DNA of 64,000 bases from NCBI RefSeq assembly GCF_016587355.1, contig NZ_BNJF01000004.1:620001-684000 (forward strand), given 5' to 3'. The DNA is from Ktedonospora formicarum. GTDB taxonomy: Bacteria; Chloroflexota; Ktedonobacteria; Ktedonobacterales; Ktedonobacteraceae. The notes below the pieces were generated by a model. It was given only the letters and a program-made list of their open reading frames with translations. It had not been told where the DNA came from and searched no databases. Shown here piece by piece: positions 53,034 through 62,165 of the stretch. Position numbers and translations under genes: made by a program. Position 1 is the first letter of the stretch. Every line of letters begins with the position of its first letter.

Positions 53034-53286
53034 AACGCAAACGCGCCTTCGGAAGAAGAAATTGGTGGAGAGACGAAAGAGGCAGTGTGCCCCGTAGTGC
53101 GAACAGAAAGAGGAGAGCATGGAGCAGAGCCTCTCATGCAAAGGCCTGCGTCTTCTCTTTTCGGAGCCTCTATCGCATGTGACACCTATTCCTTCCTTCA
53201 TTTCGCCGTATGAGGAGGAGCATTCAACAAAGTGTATTCCCGTGAGAACCTTCAAAAAGGCTTTACGGTAGAAATTGGAAACATGC

Positions 53287-53523
53287 ATGGCGATACCAAC
53301 ACTGAACCAGACCGAAGGGGTGTGGATCACTCGTACCAAGAATCAAGGATACCACTATATCCAGGAGATATTTCCAGGAGATACGCCTCAGGAACACTTT
53401 CATCGGGCCAACTGTCGCCTGCTAATCACGAGAGGGATTTTAGCACCTGAGCACCAAGATGATCTTCGGTCATCACAGCGAGCTTGGGATGTCACACAGC
53501 GGTATTGCCAGGTGCATGCTTAA
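53287..53523 (+). CDS. Small hypothetical protein (78 residues)
   Basis: ATG 53287 with GGAAA upstream. Reads MAIPTLNQTEGVWITRTKNQGYHYIQEIFPGDTPQEHFHRANCRLLITRGILAPEHQDDLRSSQRAWDVTQRYCQVHA, a well-mixed soluble sequence with likely beta strands then helix. No family recognised. The longer frame from 53232 in another register has no support. Confidence 0.5.
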   Translation: MAIPTLNQTEGVWITRTKNQGYHYIQEIFPGDTPQEHFHRANCRLLITRGILAPEHQDDLRSSQRAWDVTQRYCQVHA

Positions 53524-53716
53524 TGCTTTGCCTCCTGACAGTATCGCATCGTCCATAGCTTCTCTGGGGGCAGTTGCCATAGAAGGACTAGCCATCAAGC
53601 AGAAGCCCCCACACTCCCTTCACAGGTGTTCCGAAGGGGCAATGAACGCCAGGGGAGGGTTAAAACAAGTTTCTTGAGAGTGGACAAGTCTCCCTTTCCG
53701 TTGACATCTGTTGCTC

Positions 53717-53888
53717 TTGCGTTCGTCCTTCGTTTCTGCTAGAATTGCTCCTTGTACGGTGAGTGACACCGGAATGTACGCCTGTGGAGATCCTGTAAGA
53801 CCTGGTAGATCCAGGCAGGTTGTTCGTTGAAGCAGGAACCGAACGCCAGATAGGGCTTGTCCATCTTTGGGTCAGTTTCGGATAACGG
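53717..53888 (+). ncRNA. Orphan tnpB-type right-end RNA with its own promoter
   Basis: TTGCGT (53717-53722), 17-bp spacer, TAGAAT (53740-53745), then a transcript-like segment (~53752-53888) resembling the 3' RNAs of the two tnpB copies: TACGCCTGTGGAG, GTAAGAC, TTGAAGCAGGAACCGAAC, CTTGTCCATCTTTGGGTCAG, TTTCGGATAACGG. The central hairpin differs in sequence (CCTGG-TAGAT-CCAGG) but keeps position. No tnpB coding remains upstream. It may be a stand-alone guide RNA or a dead IS end. Confidence 0.6.
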
Positions 53889-53899
53889 TTGAGGATGCG

Positions 53900-54256
53900 T
53901 TACGTCTCTTGTTGGAGCCTTCTTCGCCGTTGCTCGGGGCTCCAGCGAGTCAGAGTGAAGGTCTCACCATCATTCTTTGGCTCATAATAGACGGTTGCGA
54001 GATCAAAGTCCGTCACAGTGCGAGTGCTCACGTAATCAGGGCTGTGCTGACATTGCAACCATTCAGCCAGCTTTTTCTGCGCACATCCCTCACACAGGTA
54101 ATCAAAGCAAGGGCGTCCCTGCTCATTCCGATGTTCATATTCGAAGACGGGGATGGCCTGTTTGCATCGCTCGCAGAGACGATCCCAATCTTCTCCACCA
54201 GTGATAGTACATCGTCTGAGACTCCAGATGAGCTGGCCTGTTGGTAGTCTATTCAT
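53900..54256 (-). CDS. Small zinc-finger-like protein
   Basis: A 118-residue protein from ATG 54256 (AGGAGAAG 6 nt upstream). It has two CxxC pairs: LCERCKQAIPVFEYEHRNEQGRPCFDYLCEGCAQKKLAEWL, a likely zinc ribbon. The rest is WSLRRCTITGGEDWD at the front and a charged, strand-rich tail (RTVTDFDLATVYYEPKNDGETFTLTRWSPEQRRRRLQ). Family not recognised. It neighbours another Cys-rich gene on the same strand (54623-55009). Confidence 0.6.
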   Translation of the reverse strand: MNRLPTGQLIWSLRRCTITGGEDWDRLCERCKQAIPVFEYEHRNEQGRPCFDYLCEGCAQKKLAEWLQCQHSPDYVSTRTVTDFDLATVYYEPKNDGETFTLTRWSPEQRRRRLQQET

Positions 54257-54409
54257 CGGATCTTCTCCTGAAGAAAACGCGGGAGAAAGTGCAGGAGACG
54301 GCATATATTTCCCTCCCATCCTCACCAGCGTTTCGCCTCACGCCTCTCCCCTGATCTCGAAAAGAGGGCTTACTTGCATGGAGAAGCACGCCCTCTTTAA
54401 GGATATCTC

Positions 54410-54600
54410 TATGGGTTCAACCGACCCGTGGCGAGAAGCGAGCGCGTTTCTGCCTTCGGCGTTGTGCCTCTGCTTTGCGTTTCCGTCGAGCCTGGGATAT
54501 CTCATAGTGGCGACGGCGACGAGCTTCAGCTAAGATGCCTGCATTTTGCACGCTGCGGCGAAACTATTTCACCGCAACGTCAAAAGGCCTGTCTGGGTTG
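54410..54600 (-). other. Possible decayed basic zinc-finger tail
   Basis: One minus-strand frame reads AGILAEARRRRHYEISQARRKRKAEAQRRRQKRARFSPRVG and ends near 54420. A neighbouring frame upstream reads CRCGEIVSPQRAKCRHL. Together they look like a frameshifted Cys-rich protein with a basic tail. No intact gene. Confidence 0.3.
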
Positions 54601-54622
54601 ACAATAATCTGGCACATCAGCA

Positions 54623-55009
54623 TTACCAGCGCGATCTGCTGCTATTGGAATACGCAACTTCACGGGGCTGATAACAACCCTGGCAATAGACGGGGCGGTC
54701 ATCTCGTGGTTGGAAAGGAACAGTGGCTTCGTTTCCACAACTCGCGCAGGTAGCGGTGTACATTTGGCGTGCTTCGCGCAGGCGGAAGCCGCCACGCGTG
54801 CCTCCATTCGCCTGCTTGCGGGCGGAGCGGCACTCGGGGCAACGACCTGGGGTATTGGTCAGTCCACGGCTCGCGTAAAATTCTTGCTCGCCGACAGTAA
54901 AGGTAAACTCCTGATTGCAATCGCGGCAATACAGTATCTGATCAGTCAAAAGGAACTCTCTTTCTCCGCTCTGCGGAGTGAATAGGTTAACTGCGGTATT
55001 GCGCACCAT
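54623..55009 (-). CDS. Zinc-ribbon protein (CxxC repeat type)
   Basis: A 128-residue protein with three to four CxxC knuckles: LYCRDCNQEFTFTVGEQEFYASRGLTNTPGRCPECRSARKQ (the QEFTFTVGEQEFYxxxGL-PxRCxxCR pattern of a common small zinc-binding domain), then TATCASCGNEATVPFQPRDDRPVYCQGCYQPRE. Such proteins often bind nucleic acid or ribosome-related partners, but the role is unproven. I chose M at 55009 (GAGG just upstream); the frame is open to 55069. Confidence 0.75.
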   Translation of the reverse strand: MVRNTAVNLFTPQSGEREFLLTDQILYCRDCNQEFTFTVGEQEFYASRGLTNTPGRCPECRSARKQANGGTRGGFRLREARQMYTATCASCGNEATVPFQPRDDRPVYCQGCYQPREVAYSNSSRSRW

Positions 55010-55803
55010 CACCTCGGTCAGTTTCCTAGGAGCAACAAAGCACGCTACGACGTCTGTGTAGTATAGCACATGCTCTCTTGTTTTGCGAGAGTCGCCATCT
55101 CTTTGAGCATTTGCATGTTCTTGCGTGGATGTTGCCGAGAGAAGAAACCGCTCAATTGGTCTCTTTTTGTCGTCCTGCTCACGGATGCTGAGAACACTGA
55201 CCTTGCCCCGGTTTCATGGTTCGTCTGCAACTTGATCCTGCTGGCGAATCCTCGAAGGACAGGTAACAAAGCCAGGCGCAAGAGGCATCATCAGTGTATT
55301 CACAGGGAGGATCAGTTTTCTTGCCCAAACGTTCTGCAACAGGCGTGCTGTGAAACCTGAGGTGTCGAAGGAAAAAGAAGTGTTGTTTTGCTTCCATAAG
55401 GACAGACTCGACCTGCTTGCTGCCCATTCATTGAGCAGGCTGCTCAGGAGGGTTCGCCAGCAGGATCGAAAGTAGGTCATCTCCATGCTCGCAAAATGCT
55501 CGGTGTCCATGAAGAGGAATGCTCATGCGTATGGAAAAGACGTCGAGCCGACCCTTCTTCTTCTGTGCAACACTCGCTCTCGTGGTTTAAGCAAAAAGAA
55601 ACGGCTTGCTCACGCTGTTTTCCTTCTGGCTTGTGTGCTCGTACAGAGACGATAGGAATGACGGCGTTGGTATCGAGCAACCGACGACCATCCTTGGCAG
55701 AGAAGCAAGATCTTACTTCCGTGAAAGCCGGATCTCACTCCTAAAGCGGAGGCGCTGATCCAGAGCATACTTGGTGCCCAAACGTGGGGATTCCCAGGCA
55801 AAA
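55010..55803. other. Gene-poor stretch
   Basis: Overlapping short frames on both strands with no ribosome site plus family signal. Nothing recognisable. Confidence 0.35.
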
Positions 55804-56345
55804 TGGTTCACCTCCTCAAAAACAAGGCCGACTTTTATCACCTCCTTGACACGTTACCTCGGGATGCTGGTACGCATGCGTTGACCGATGCCTTCCGGAC
55901 ACCAGACTACCGCATTGCCGCTGTTGATGTGTGGCAACGCATCACTCTCCGTGTGCTGTGTGAGATCGAGACGCTCTATACTCAAGCCGGACTTGCGGGG
56001 AGATATCCATTGGGCCTGCTCCTACGCGCCGCCGAATCGGAAGGCAATCGCGGTTCTTGTCTGGTCTTTGAACATGCGAGACGGATCACGGTCGTCCAGA
56101 CAGGCAAGATCAAGGAGGCGAAAGGGGGCAGTCAAACTGCTTCGTTTGCACATTGGGCCGATGCCCTGCAGAACGCACAGCAGAGACTCGTGGCGATCAT
56201 GAACACGGAGAAGGAAGACCGGGTGATCATCAGCCGCTATCTCGACGTGATGGATTCCCCAGGCATGTCGGTCTTCATCGTCGATAGGCAGGCGGCGTCA
56301 CGTGGCTGGAACGGGACGAGCACGTACCCTCCCTCAGACAGCTAA
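55804..56345 (+). CDS. Hypothetical protein (180 residues)
   Basis: Starts at ATG 55804 and reads MVHLLKNKADFYHLLDTLPRDAGTHALTDAFRTPDYRIAAVDVWQRITLRVLCEIETLYTQAGLAGRYPLGLLLRAAESEGNRGSCLVFEHARRITVVQTGKIKEAKGGSQTASFAHWADALQNAQQRLVAIMNTEKEDRVIISRYLDVM. Helical first half; a strand pair CLVFEHARRITVVQTGKI and a second helical region follow. Good coding composition and higher GC than its surroundings. No ribosome site is obvious. No known family. Confidence 0.55.
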
Positions 56346-56405
56346 GTTGCGCCACGCACAAGACCAGTACGAAGAGCGTGCCGCGACCTTCTTTCTCGAC
56401 GCAAG

Positions 56406-56813
56406 TTACTCGCGCTGTATCTGTTGAATGGTAGAAATAATTCGTCTTGCATATTGCTCAAGGAGTTCTTTCCCGTGAGTATAGTAAAAGACTTTATGGT
56501 AGGTTCCATCGCATGTAACGATTCTCACTTCTAATTGCTCGCCTTCGAGCAGTTCAACATAGGTTGTTGCTCCTGTTTCATGACGCGTAAATGGAATCTC
56601 TCTGATGGGAGTTCGTCGGTAGGAATGCATGCTCATAACGCGGAGAGAGAGATGTCCTGTTGTCGCCGGATACGTGATCCCACATGCTATTTCATAGACG
56701 TAGGAGTCCGATTCCCGTACTCGTTCTTGCAGAACACATTCATATGAAATGTGAACGACCGGATCGTGAGATTGATCCTCCACGAGGGAGGGGTTCGATG
56801 GTGCTCTCGACAA
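56406..56813 (-). CDS. Hypothetical protein (135 residues)
   Basis: Reads MSRAPSNPSLVEDQSHDPVVHISYECVLQERVRESDSYVYEIACGITYPATTGHLSLRVMSMHSYRRTPIREIPFTRHETGATTYVELLEGEQLEVRIVTCDGTYHKVFYYTHGKELLEQYARRIISTIQQIQRE. Strand-rich middle and a C-terminal helix, plausibly a small alpha/beta domain. No signal peptide. Convergent with the gene at 55804. No family recognised. Confidence 0.55.
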   Translation of the reverse strand: MSRAPSNPSLVEDQSHDPVVHISYECVLQERVRESDSYVYEIACGITYPATTGHLSLRVMSMHSYRRTPIREIPFTRHETGATTYVELLEGEQLEVRIVTCDGTYHKVFYYTHGKELLEQYARRIISTIQQIQRE

Positions 56814-57272
56814 GAAATGACTCGCTTTCTGAACAGAGACACAACAAAGGTTTGCTCGTCAACCGCATGCAGAAGCTTCTGCCACCCTTTGGTATTGCGT
56901 ATCTCATTACACTCTATCGGGAAAGAGATTCTGCCTTTTTCGCTTGCTCGCCTGCTGATGTCATTTCGTATGGTTTGGGAACAGAGGATCCCAAGGGGGA
57001 TTACAAGGATAAGGAACAGAAGAAAGAGCGGCTGCATTATTGTCTCCTTGTGGCTCTATGCTCGGCAAACCCTTTGCAAGAATCATATGTGCTATGACAA
57101 ATGCTGATAACGAGGCCGCAGAGGCCAGTATGTGAGGAGTAGATCTTCAGAATATTGCGATGAGACACCATAAGTATACATTATTATTCAAAATAATACA
57201 ATATCCAATACAAGCAATAATAACATAAATAAGCTCATAAAAAGTTGAGTATATGGAGAACAATCAATCCGG
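56814..57272. other. Intergenic stretch with an AT-rich tract
   Basis: No supported gene. Positions ~57175-57250 are markedly AT-rich (ATTATTATTCAAAATAATAC and similar), which may be a transcription-control or curved-DNA region or simply foreign sequence. Confidence 0.35.
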
Positions 57273-57797
57273 CTAGCATACGATCAATAAGTTAAAAGTA
57301 AATAGAGTGTAGTGATGTTGAAACTTTCTACGCTCTTCCTGCAACGCGGGTGAGCTCGTATGACCTACATCGTATGAGACCCGCACGCGGCGCGAAAGAG
57401 AAGTGAGCCTGCTCCGGACAAGAACTGGGGAATAATCATGGAAACAACGCTGGTAATCAGCAAAAACAGCCGGCATCTGATGAATGTAAAATGATGGAAT
57501 ATTTCGCTCTGCTCGGTCAGGCATTTTCCCTCGATGACGCAGCAAAAATGCCGGTATTTGCTCAGAGCGACCTGTCAGGTAGATCACACAGTGCTGCGCA
57601 TTGATGACCAGATAAGCCAGTTCCTCTAACATGGTTGGCTCGGTTTGCTGGAGCCATGCCATGATGTCTTCCGTTGAACGATAACGGAACTGGAAGACTC
57701 TCTCACCGAGCACCGCTTTATTGACTTCCACTAAATTTTCGGGATACCTGCTCTCTAGGGCTTGCAGGCACGCACGCAAGCTATCTTGAAGTTCCAT
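57273..57797 (-). CDS. Hypothetical protein (174 residues)
   Basis: Starts at ATG 57797 with GGAGGGAA 5 nt upstream (the frame is open to 57827). Reads MELQDSLRACLQALESRYPENLVEVNKAVLGERVFQFRYRSTEDIMAWLQQTEPTMLEELAYLVINAQHCVIYLTGRSEQIPAFLLRHRGKMPDRAERNIPSFYIHQMPAVFADYQRCFHDYSPVLVRSRLTSLSRRV..., a soluble alpha/beta-looking protein. The last ~40 residues are less protein-like. No family recognised. Confidence 0.6.
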   Translation of the reverse strand: MELQDSLRACLQALESRYPENLVEVNKAVLGERVFQFRYRSTEDIMAWLQQTEPTMLEELAYLVINAQHCVIYLTGRSEQIPAFLLRHRGKMPDRAERNIPSFYIHQMPAVFADYQRCFHDYSPVLVRSRLTSLSRRVRVSYDVGHTSSPALQEERRKFQHHYTLFTFNLLIVC

Positions 57798-58204
57798 CAC
57801 ATTCCCTCCTGACCCTCCCGACGCCATTTCACATGCTCATTCCTCTGCCCACAGTAGACGTCAGGGACACATGCTGAAACGGCCTCACTTCTATCTAAAA
57901 AGGTACACACCCCAGTGATTCTTTCTGACGTGCTCAATGCACCGCGAATGATGGTTGTACCATCCAGTCCCTAGAGAAAACGAGTATTGCTATCTCTCTC
58001 ACGAAGTGACCAATTCCATAGGTGTCACAAGCGATGTCAAACAGGAACACGAACACATTCTCTTCGGAGGAAACAGAACCTTCATACAGCTTTTAAAGAG
58101 AATGAGGTGAGGGCAGTCTTTTATATCTCATCCCCTTTGGGTCTCAAACTCAAGAAATAATTGGAAAGCTGATCAAGACACGAAGGAGTTCGTGCTTTTG
58201 GCTC
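57798..58204. other. Intergenic region
   Basis: No gene, repeat or strong hairpin noticed. Confidence 0.35.
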
Positions 58205-58537
58205 TTGTGGGCCTCAAACTCGAAGAAGAATTGCATTCTCTATGTTTCAACGTCCCAACCTGCTTCTACGGTTGACGTAGACGGAATAAATATACTGAAG
58301 GTGCATGAGACTATTTTGCTTCACTTCGAGGTGCTAAAGCAGATGGATAAACGTGTTAAGCAACATGTCCTCGAATATCTGAAAGATCTCTGTTCGGAGG
58401 AACGAGCGAGCATACAATCGCTTGAGTTGCTCATGAGCTACGACCAGGAAGAAATGTTGTTTGCGCCTCTGATCGCTGCTCTTCAGCAAGCCATCGTTGA
58501 GGCCAAGCACATCATTGTTGTGCTGGAGCAGCCATGA
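58205..58537 (+). CDS. Hypothetical helical protein
   Basis: Open frame of 110 residues. The last ~75 are convincingly protein-like and helical: VHETILLHFEVLKQMDKRVKQHVLEYLKDLCSEERASIQSLELLMSYDQEEMLFAPLIAALQQAIVEAKHIIVVLEQP. The true start may be an internal codon such as ATG 58343 (MDKRVKQ). No family recognised. Confidence 0.45.
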   Translation: MWASNSKKNCILYVSTSQPASTVDVDGINILKVHETILLHFEVLKQMDKRVKQHVLEYLKDLCSEERASIQSLELLMSYDQEEMLFAPLIAALQQAIVEAKHIIVVLEQP

Positions 58538-58586
58538 TACTCTGTGATAGAAGGCTAATAGTGACCGACTCTCCACGACTAAAAGC

Positions 58587-58603
58587 CTGTCACTTATACA
58601 CAA
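58587..58603 (+). repeat. Solo IS50-like end
   Basis: CTGTCACTTATACACAA resembles the end of the IS50-like element at 46229 (CTGACACTTACACACAA) and the Tn5 outside end. No matching second end or transposase is nearby. Confidence 0.45.
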
Positions 58604-58679
58604 ATATGAACGTTTGCAGAAGATCCTCAGCATGATGCGAGGGAAGGGTATTGAAAAAAACGCCCCTTGACGCACACTG

Positions 58680-59525
58680 ATGTGCTTTCAGCGTGGCGAG
58701 ACAAGCGACGTTTTCGGTGAACTTCTGCTCACCTTGAAGCGCTACGAGGAAGCGTTGCCCATCTGACAGAAAGCTGCTCGTCTAGAGACAACAAAGGCAA
58801 CTCATCAAGAGAAAATCGGCGATGTGTTGAAGGAACTGGGGCGTTATGAAGAGGCCGTTGAGTCCTATAACCGAGCGATCCGACTGAATCGCTCACATGT
58901 CCACCCTTATAGCTCAAAAGCATCAGCTCTGGAGAAACTAGGACAGTGGGAAGCGGCGCTCGCTGCGTATCAAGAGGCGCTTGCAGTTTGCGAGAAAGCG
59001 CTTCGAGCAGAACCCAAAAGCTTCTTCTTACGCGTCTCTCGGGCCGATATCCTGAAGCATGTGCAGCGCTATGACGAGGCCATGGCCGAATATGACCTGG
59101 CACAGAACGTGGCTCCTCATCCTTTTATGGCAGTGTATTGCATTTTTGGGTAATCCAAGGCTGGGAATGCCAAAAAGGCACGTGCTCGGCTGCAAGCAGC
59201 AGGCAAAGAGATCAACATGAAGGCGATAGAAACTGAGGTCACGTTGATCCACAAAGAGAGAACGTTAGCGCCACTGAGATCATCGGTGCTCTTTCAGCCT
59301 CTCTGCCTCTTGATGCAAGAGATGCAGGAATGGAGTGGGAAGCCAAGTCAGTTGAAAGAGTTCTTATCCACTCGTTTTCCTGATGAGTTGAAGACATGGT
59401 ATCGGTCACCCTCAAAGTTTGTTGAGGAAGTCAAGAAGATCACCCCTGCACTCCAGGAAGAAGGAATCACCGTTGACATTGCTCCTAAAACTGAGCTTAT
59501 CACACTGACCGCCAAGACTGAATAG
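58680..59525 (+). pseudogene. TPR-repeat protein with two in-frame stops
   Basis: One frame from ATG 58680 to 59525 with TGA at 58764-58766 and TAA at 59151-59153. TPR-like repeats: GELLLTLKRYEEALPI(stop)QKAARLE, IGDVLKELGRYEEAVESYNRAIRLN, KASALEKLGQWEAALAAYQEALAVCEKALRAEP, RADILKHVQRYDEAMAEYDLAQNVAP. After the second stop comes GNAKKARARLQAAGKEI, then a different C-terminal domain (LMQEMQEWSGKPSQLKEFLSTRFPDELKTWYRSPSKFVEEVKKITPALQEEGITVDIAPKTELITLTAKTE). TPRs mediate protein contacts. Both stops can be single-base changes. Followed by a terminator-like hairpin. Confidence 0.75.
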
Positions 59526-59537
59526 AGATGGATGTGG

Positions 59538-59573
59538 CCCTAGCAGCTCTCTATCCAAGAACTGCTAGGGTTT
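59538..59573 (+). terminator. Hairpin after the TPR pseudogene
   Basis: 9-bp stem CCCTAGCAG/CTGCTAGGG (59538-59546 with 59562-59570), followed by TTT. Weak T-run, so termination strength is uncertain. Confidence 0.5.
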
Positions 59574-59860
59574 GCCTTCAGAAAAGGCACGACCTCTGGA
59601 GGTCATGTTTTGGGAAGGGAGGAATGGGTGTGGGCTTCACCACTCCTCCTTCACATCATGCGCCCTTAGATCGTGATCCCCAAGATCTCCGCTAGGTCGC
59701 GTGTCAACCTTTCTAGGTCCTGAACAACTTCGGGTGACATCAGATGACTCACGTCCAGCACACAATATCTCTCATTCATAGGCACAGCGTAAGCATGTGA
59801 GAAGCTGTGCTGAAACGATGCCTTTTGTCGCGGGGCGTGAGTGGAGAGGCAGACGTGATA
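59566..59860 (-). repeat. Dispersed 'ILGITI' repeat, copy 5 (frame intact)
   Basis: The only copy in which both conserved peptide blocks share one frame: QKASFQHSFSHAYAVPMNERYCVLDVSHLMSPEVVQDLERLTRDLAEILGITI, stop at 59666. The hairpin GGAGGA...TTCCTCC (59615-59650) follows. At the site where other copies have ATTTT it reads GACGTGAG, one base shorter. Confidence 0.75.
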
Positions 59861-60147
59861 CCACATCCAATTGATCCCTGATCGGTAATCATCTCACTCT
59901 TTTTGCTCAGAAAAAGAAGAGAAGGGTCCTGAGAAAAAGCTCAACTTTTTATGCCAAAATCGGTGGTTTCCTGTGACAAACAGCAGAGGATCGCTGGAAT
60001 GATGCTATGCGCAGCAATCCTCTGCACTCAGATGGCGACTGACTCATCAAAGGTGAACACCATCGGGGTGTGGTATGTATCAGGAGTTCCTGGATTTTAT
60101 CAGCGGAAGCCACGAAGGTCACCAAGCGGTCGGCTGTATGTTGCGCA

Positions 60148-61026
60148 TCAGACCGACAGCAGGGTGTTTCTAACGCCTGCGTACCTGTCGAGCAGGCGGC
60201 GTAAAGACGCCACGTGCGTCTCGTCATACGCCAACTTCTGACGCTTCTCGAGGTCCTGCGGCTTTGAAAACCAGTAGCCGGAGATATCCTTGAGCGCTGG
60301 ATCGCTGGCGAGCGCCACGATATTCGTCGCGGACTGCGCAGGCGTGATCCCAAAGAGGTGAAACATCATGCCGAAGATCGCCCTGGCAAAACCGGGCTGC
60401 GCACGAATGATGCCGGTATCGCGGACCAGACCAGCGACAGCGCCATTAATGGCCGGTCCGCTCGGATGTTCGTCCGCATACATCTGTTCATAAAGTCGGC
60501 ACGCTGACTGATTCTGCGCGATCGCGCGTATGGTGCTGAAGTTCTTTTCGAGCGAGGGGTCGTCCTCGAACAACTGCGGCTTCTTCGGTGCGTTCGCGCT
60601 GACGAAGACCACGCGGCCATCCTCGGACTTTGAGAGTTCCAGCGTCAATGCCTCGGTGAGGAGATAGCGGCCCAGGAACTGCGTCGCCCAATTTTCTTCC
60701 AGGCCATCGGCGCTCACCCTCCTTTTGGTGGCGACTGTGCCCATCGAGTGAACCAGAGCATCCAGCCGCCCGCCTAGCTGTGGCCTGAGGGTGCGGACAA
60801 ACTGCTCGATGCTGCTGAACAGCATCACGTCCAGTTGCAGAAATGCGATCCCCGCCGGGCAGTGGGGCCGAAGCCGCACCACGGCGGCCGCGCCCTTTTC
60901 GGCGTTCCGGCCCGCGATCCAAACCTTGTAGCCCTTCTTGCCGAGAGCTTCAGCGACGGCCAGACCGACACCGCTGTTGCCACCTGTCACCACTGCAGTC
61001 CGCAGCATGCCTTTCCCCTCACTCAT
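60148..61026 (-). CDS. Short-chain dehydrogenase/reductase-like protein
   Basis: A 292-residue Rossmann-fold SDR. The cofactor motif is TAVVTGGNSGVGLAVAEALG (TGxxxGxG) with WIAGRN after strand 2, LDV and the NNAG-equivalent VHSMGTVA. Start ATG 61026 with AAGGAGG 8 nt upstream. The usual catalytic YxxxK is not found at its expected place (the aligned segment reads AIAQNQSACRLYEQMYADE), so it may be a non-catalytic or altered enzyme. It lies downstream of a TetR repressor on the same strand, its likely regulator. Confidence 0.8.
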   Translation of the reverse strand: MSEGKGMLRTAVVTGGNSGVGLAVAEALGKKGYKVWIAGRNAEKGAAAVVRLRPHCPAGIAFLQLDVMLFSSIEQFVRTLRPQLGGRLDALVHSMGTVATKRRVSADGLEENWATQFLGRYLLTEALTLELSKSEDGRVVFVSANAPKKPQLFEDDPSLEKNFSTIRAIAQNQSACRLYEQMYADEHPSGPAINGAVAGLVRDTGIIRAQPGFARAIFGMMFHLFGITPAQSATNIVALASDPALKDISGYWFSKPQDLEKRQKLAYDETHVASLRRLLDRYAGVRNTLLSV

Positions 61027-61059
61027 GCTGAGATCCTCCTTGATTGAATGCCGCAAGAA

Positions 61060-61165
61060 AATGCGCACATCTCGCGTGATGTCGTCAAACTGAATGAAGC
61101 CGCTGCGGCGGTGAAGACAGTGGGAGGGCCAAACTGATAGACATGGATGCTACGCATGAAAAATG
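61060..61165 (-). pseudogene. Possible quinone-oxidoreductase N-terminal remnant
   Basis: Minus-strand frame from ATG near 61159, behind a GGAG: MRSIHVYQFGPPTVFTAAAASFSLTTSREM. The first 15 residues resemble the start of zinc-type quinone oxidoreductases (MRAIxxxQFGGPEV). The rest is not recognisable. Likely a deletion remnant between the TetR and SDR genes. Confidence 0.35.
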
Positions 61166-61338
61166 CTCCTCAGGTGAAATGATAGTGCTTCAAATTGTTT
61201 TCTCGCTTCAACCGGATCGTTGATCCCAATCAGATCCATGGTCCAGCCTCGCGGAGAGGAAAAACCAGATGTCATGCAATCCTCTTTTTCTCGCATGAAC
61301 AGACAGACCGATCATTCGTTCGGTATGGAACAAAAAAT

Positions 61339-61923
61339 TTAGCGGGCTATCGCATCCCAGCACGCTTTCGCAATCTCAGCCAGCGTCGCATCATCCAGAC
61401 GCACCTGACCAGCATGGACTTGCTTCGCCAGCTTGAGCGCCATGCCATAGGTCAATTCGCTGATGATCACCAGGGGCAGATCCTTGATCAACTCCTGGGC
61501 GCGCAGGTCCACGATCAAACGATTGAGTGTTTGCTCCTCTCCAAGAGCATCGTTGCATGCCTCCTCCGTATGGATGGGCACGCTTTCATATTGCTCCAAA
61601 AACACCAGTTCCTGCCGGTGTGCGAGCCCATAACGAAACATCGAAAGCCAGAGCGTTTGAAAGCGCTTTGCCAGCGGTTGTGAAGGGTCGTCGGCCCCCA
61701 CAATGGCGCTGATCATCTCCTGCATGATGCGCTGATAGAGGGTCTGGAGCAGATCCTCTTTACTCTCAAAGTGATGGTAAATGCCTCCCGCACTGACTCT
61801 GGCGTGCCTGGAAATCAGCGACATCGGCGTATGTTGTAGTCCCTGCTCTGCGATCAGTTTCAACGCCGCCTCTAAGATGGCTTCGCGCTTTTCTCCCTTT
61901 GGGATAGTGCCTTCCTCGAACAC
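61339..61923 (-). CDS. TetR-family transcriptional regulator
   Basis: A 194-residue repressor. HTH: KREAILEAALKLIAEQGLQHTPMSLISRHARVSAGGIYHHFESKEDLLQTLYQRIMQE. The C-terminal ligand domain begins near residue 70 (FQTLWLSMFRYGLAHRQELVFLEQYESVP). Start GTG 61923 with GGGAAGGGAG about 6 nt upstream; the frame is open to 62340 but the upstream part crosses a dispersed repeat and has no ribosome site. Probably controls the SDR gene downstream and itself. Ligand unknown. Confidence 0.9.
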   Translation of the reverse strand: MFEEGTIPKGEKREAILEAALKLIAEQGLQHTPMSLISRHARVSAGGIYHHFESKEDLLQTLYQRIMQEMISAIVGADDPSQPLAKRFQTLWLSMFRYGLAHRQELVFLEQYESVPIHTEEACNDALGEEQTLNRLIVDLRAQELIKDLPLVIISELTYGMALKLAKQVHAGQVRLDDATLAEIAKACWDAIAR

Positions 61924-62165
61924 ACAATACTCCCTTCCCACACAAACGGCAAACCGTGACGCGGATGAAGAACCAGGGTGAGTGTTTCTTTTCTCACCAC
62001 TGGGATACCGAATGACTATTCTGTTTATACCATATTCTTCTGCTATTTGCAAGGGGGAGTGAGTGACGCAGGTGAGCCTGCTTTCACAAGCATGAACAGC
62101 AACAAGTCTGGTCAGAAAAAGTTGAGCCGTCTCATCAAATGAGCGTTTTCTGACACTCATGATGC

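Noticed and set aside
59949..60353. Arg/Ser-rich minus-strand frame
   Set aside because: Overlaps the 3' end of the SDR gene in another frame; its composition is that of a shadow frame.
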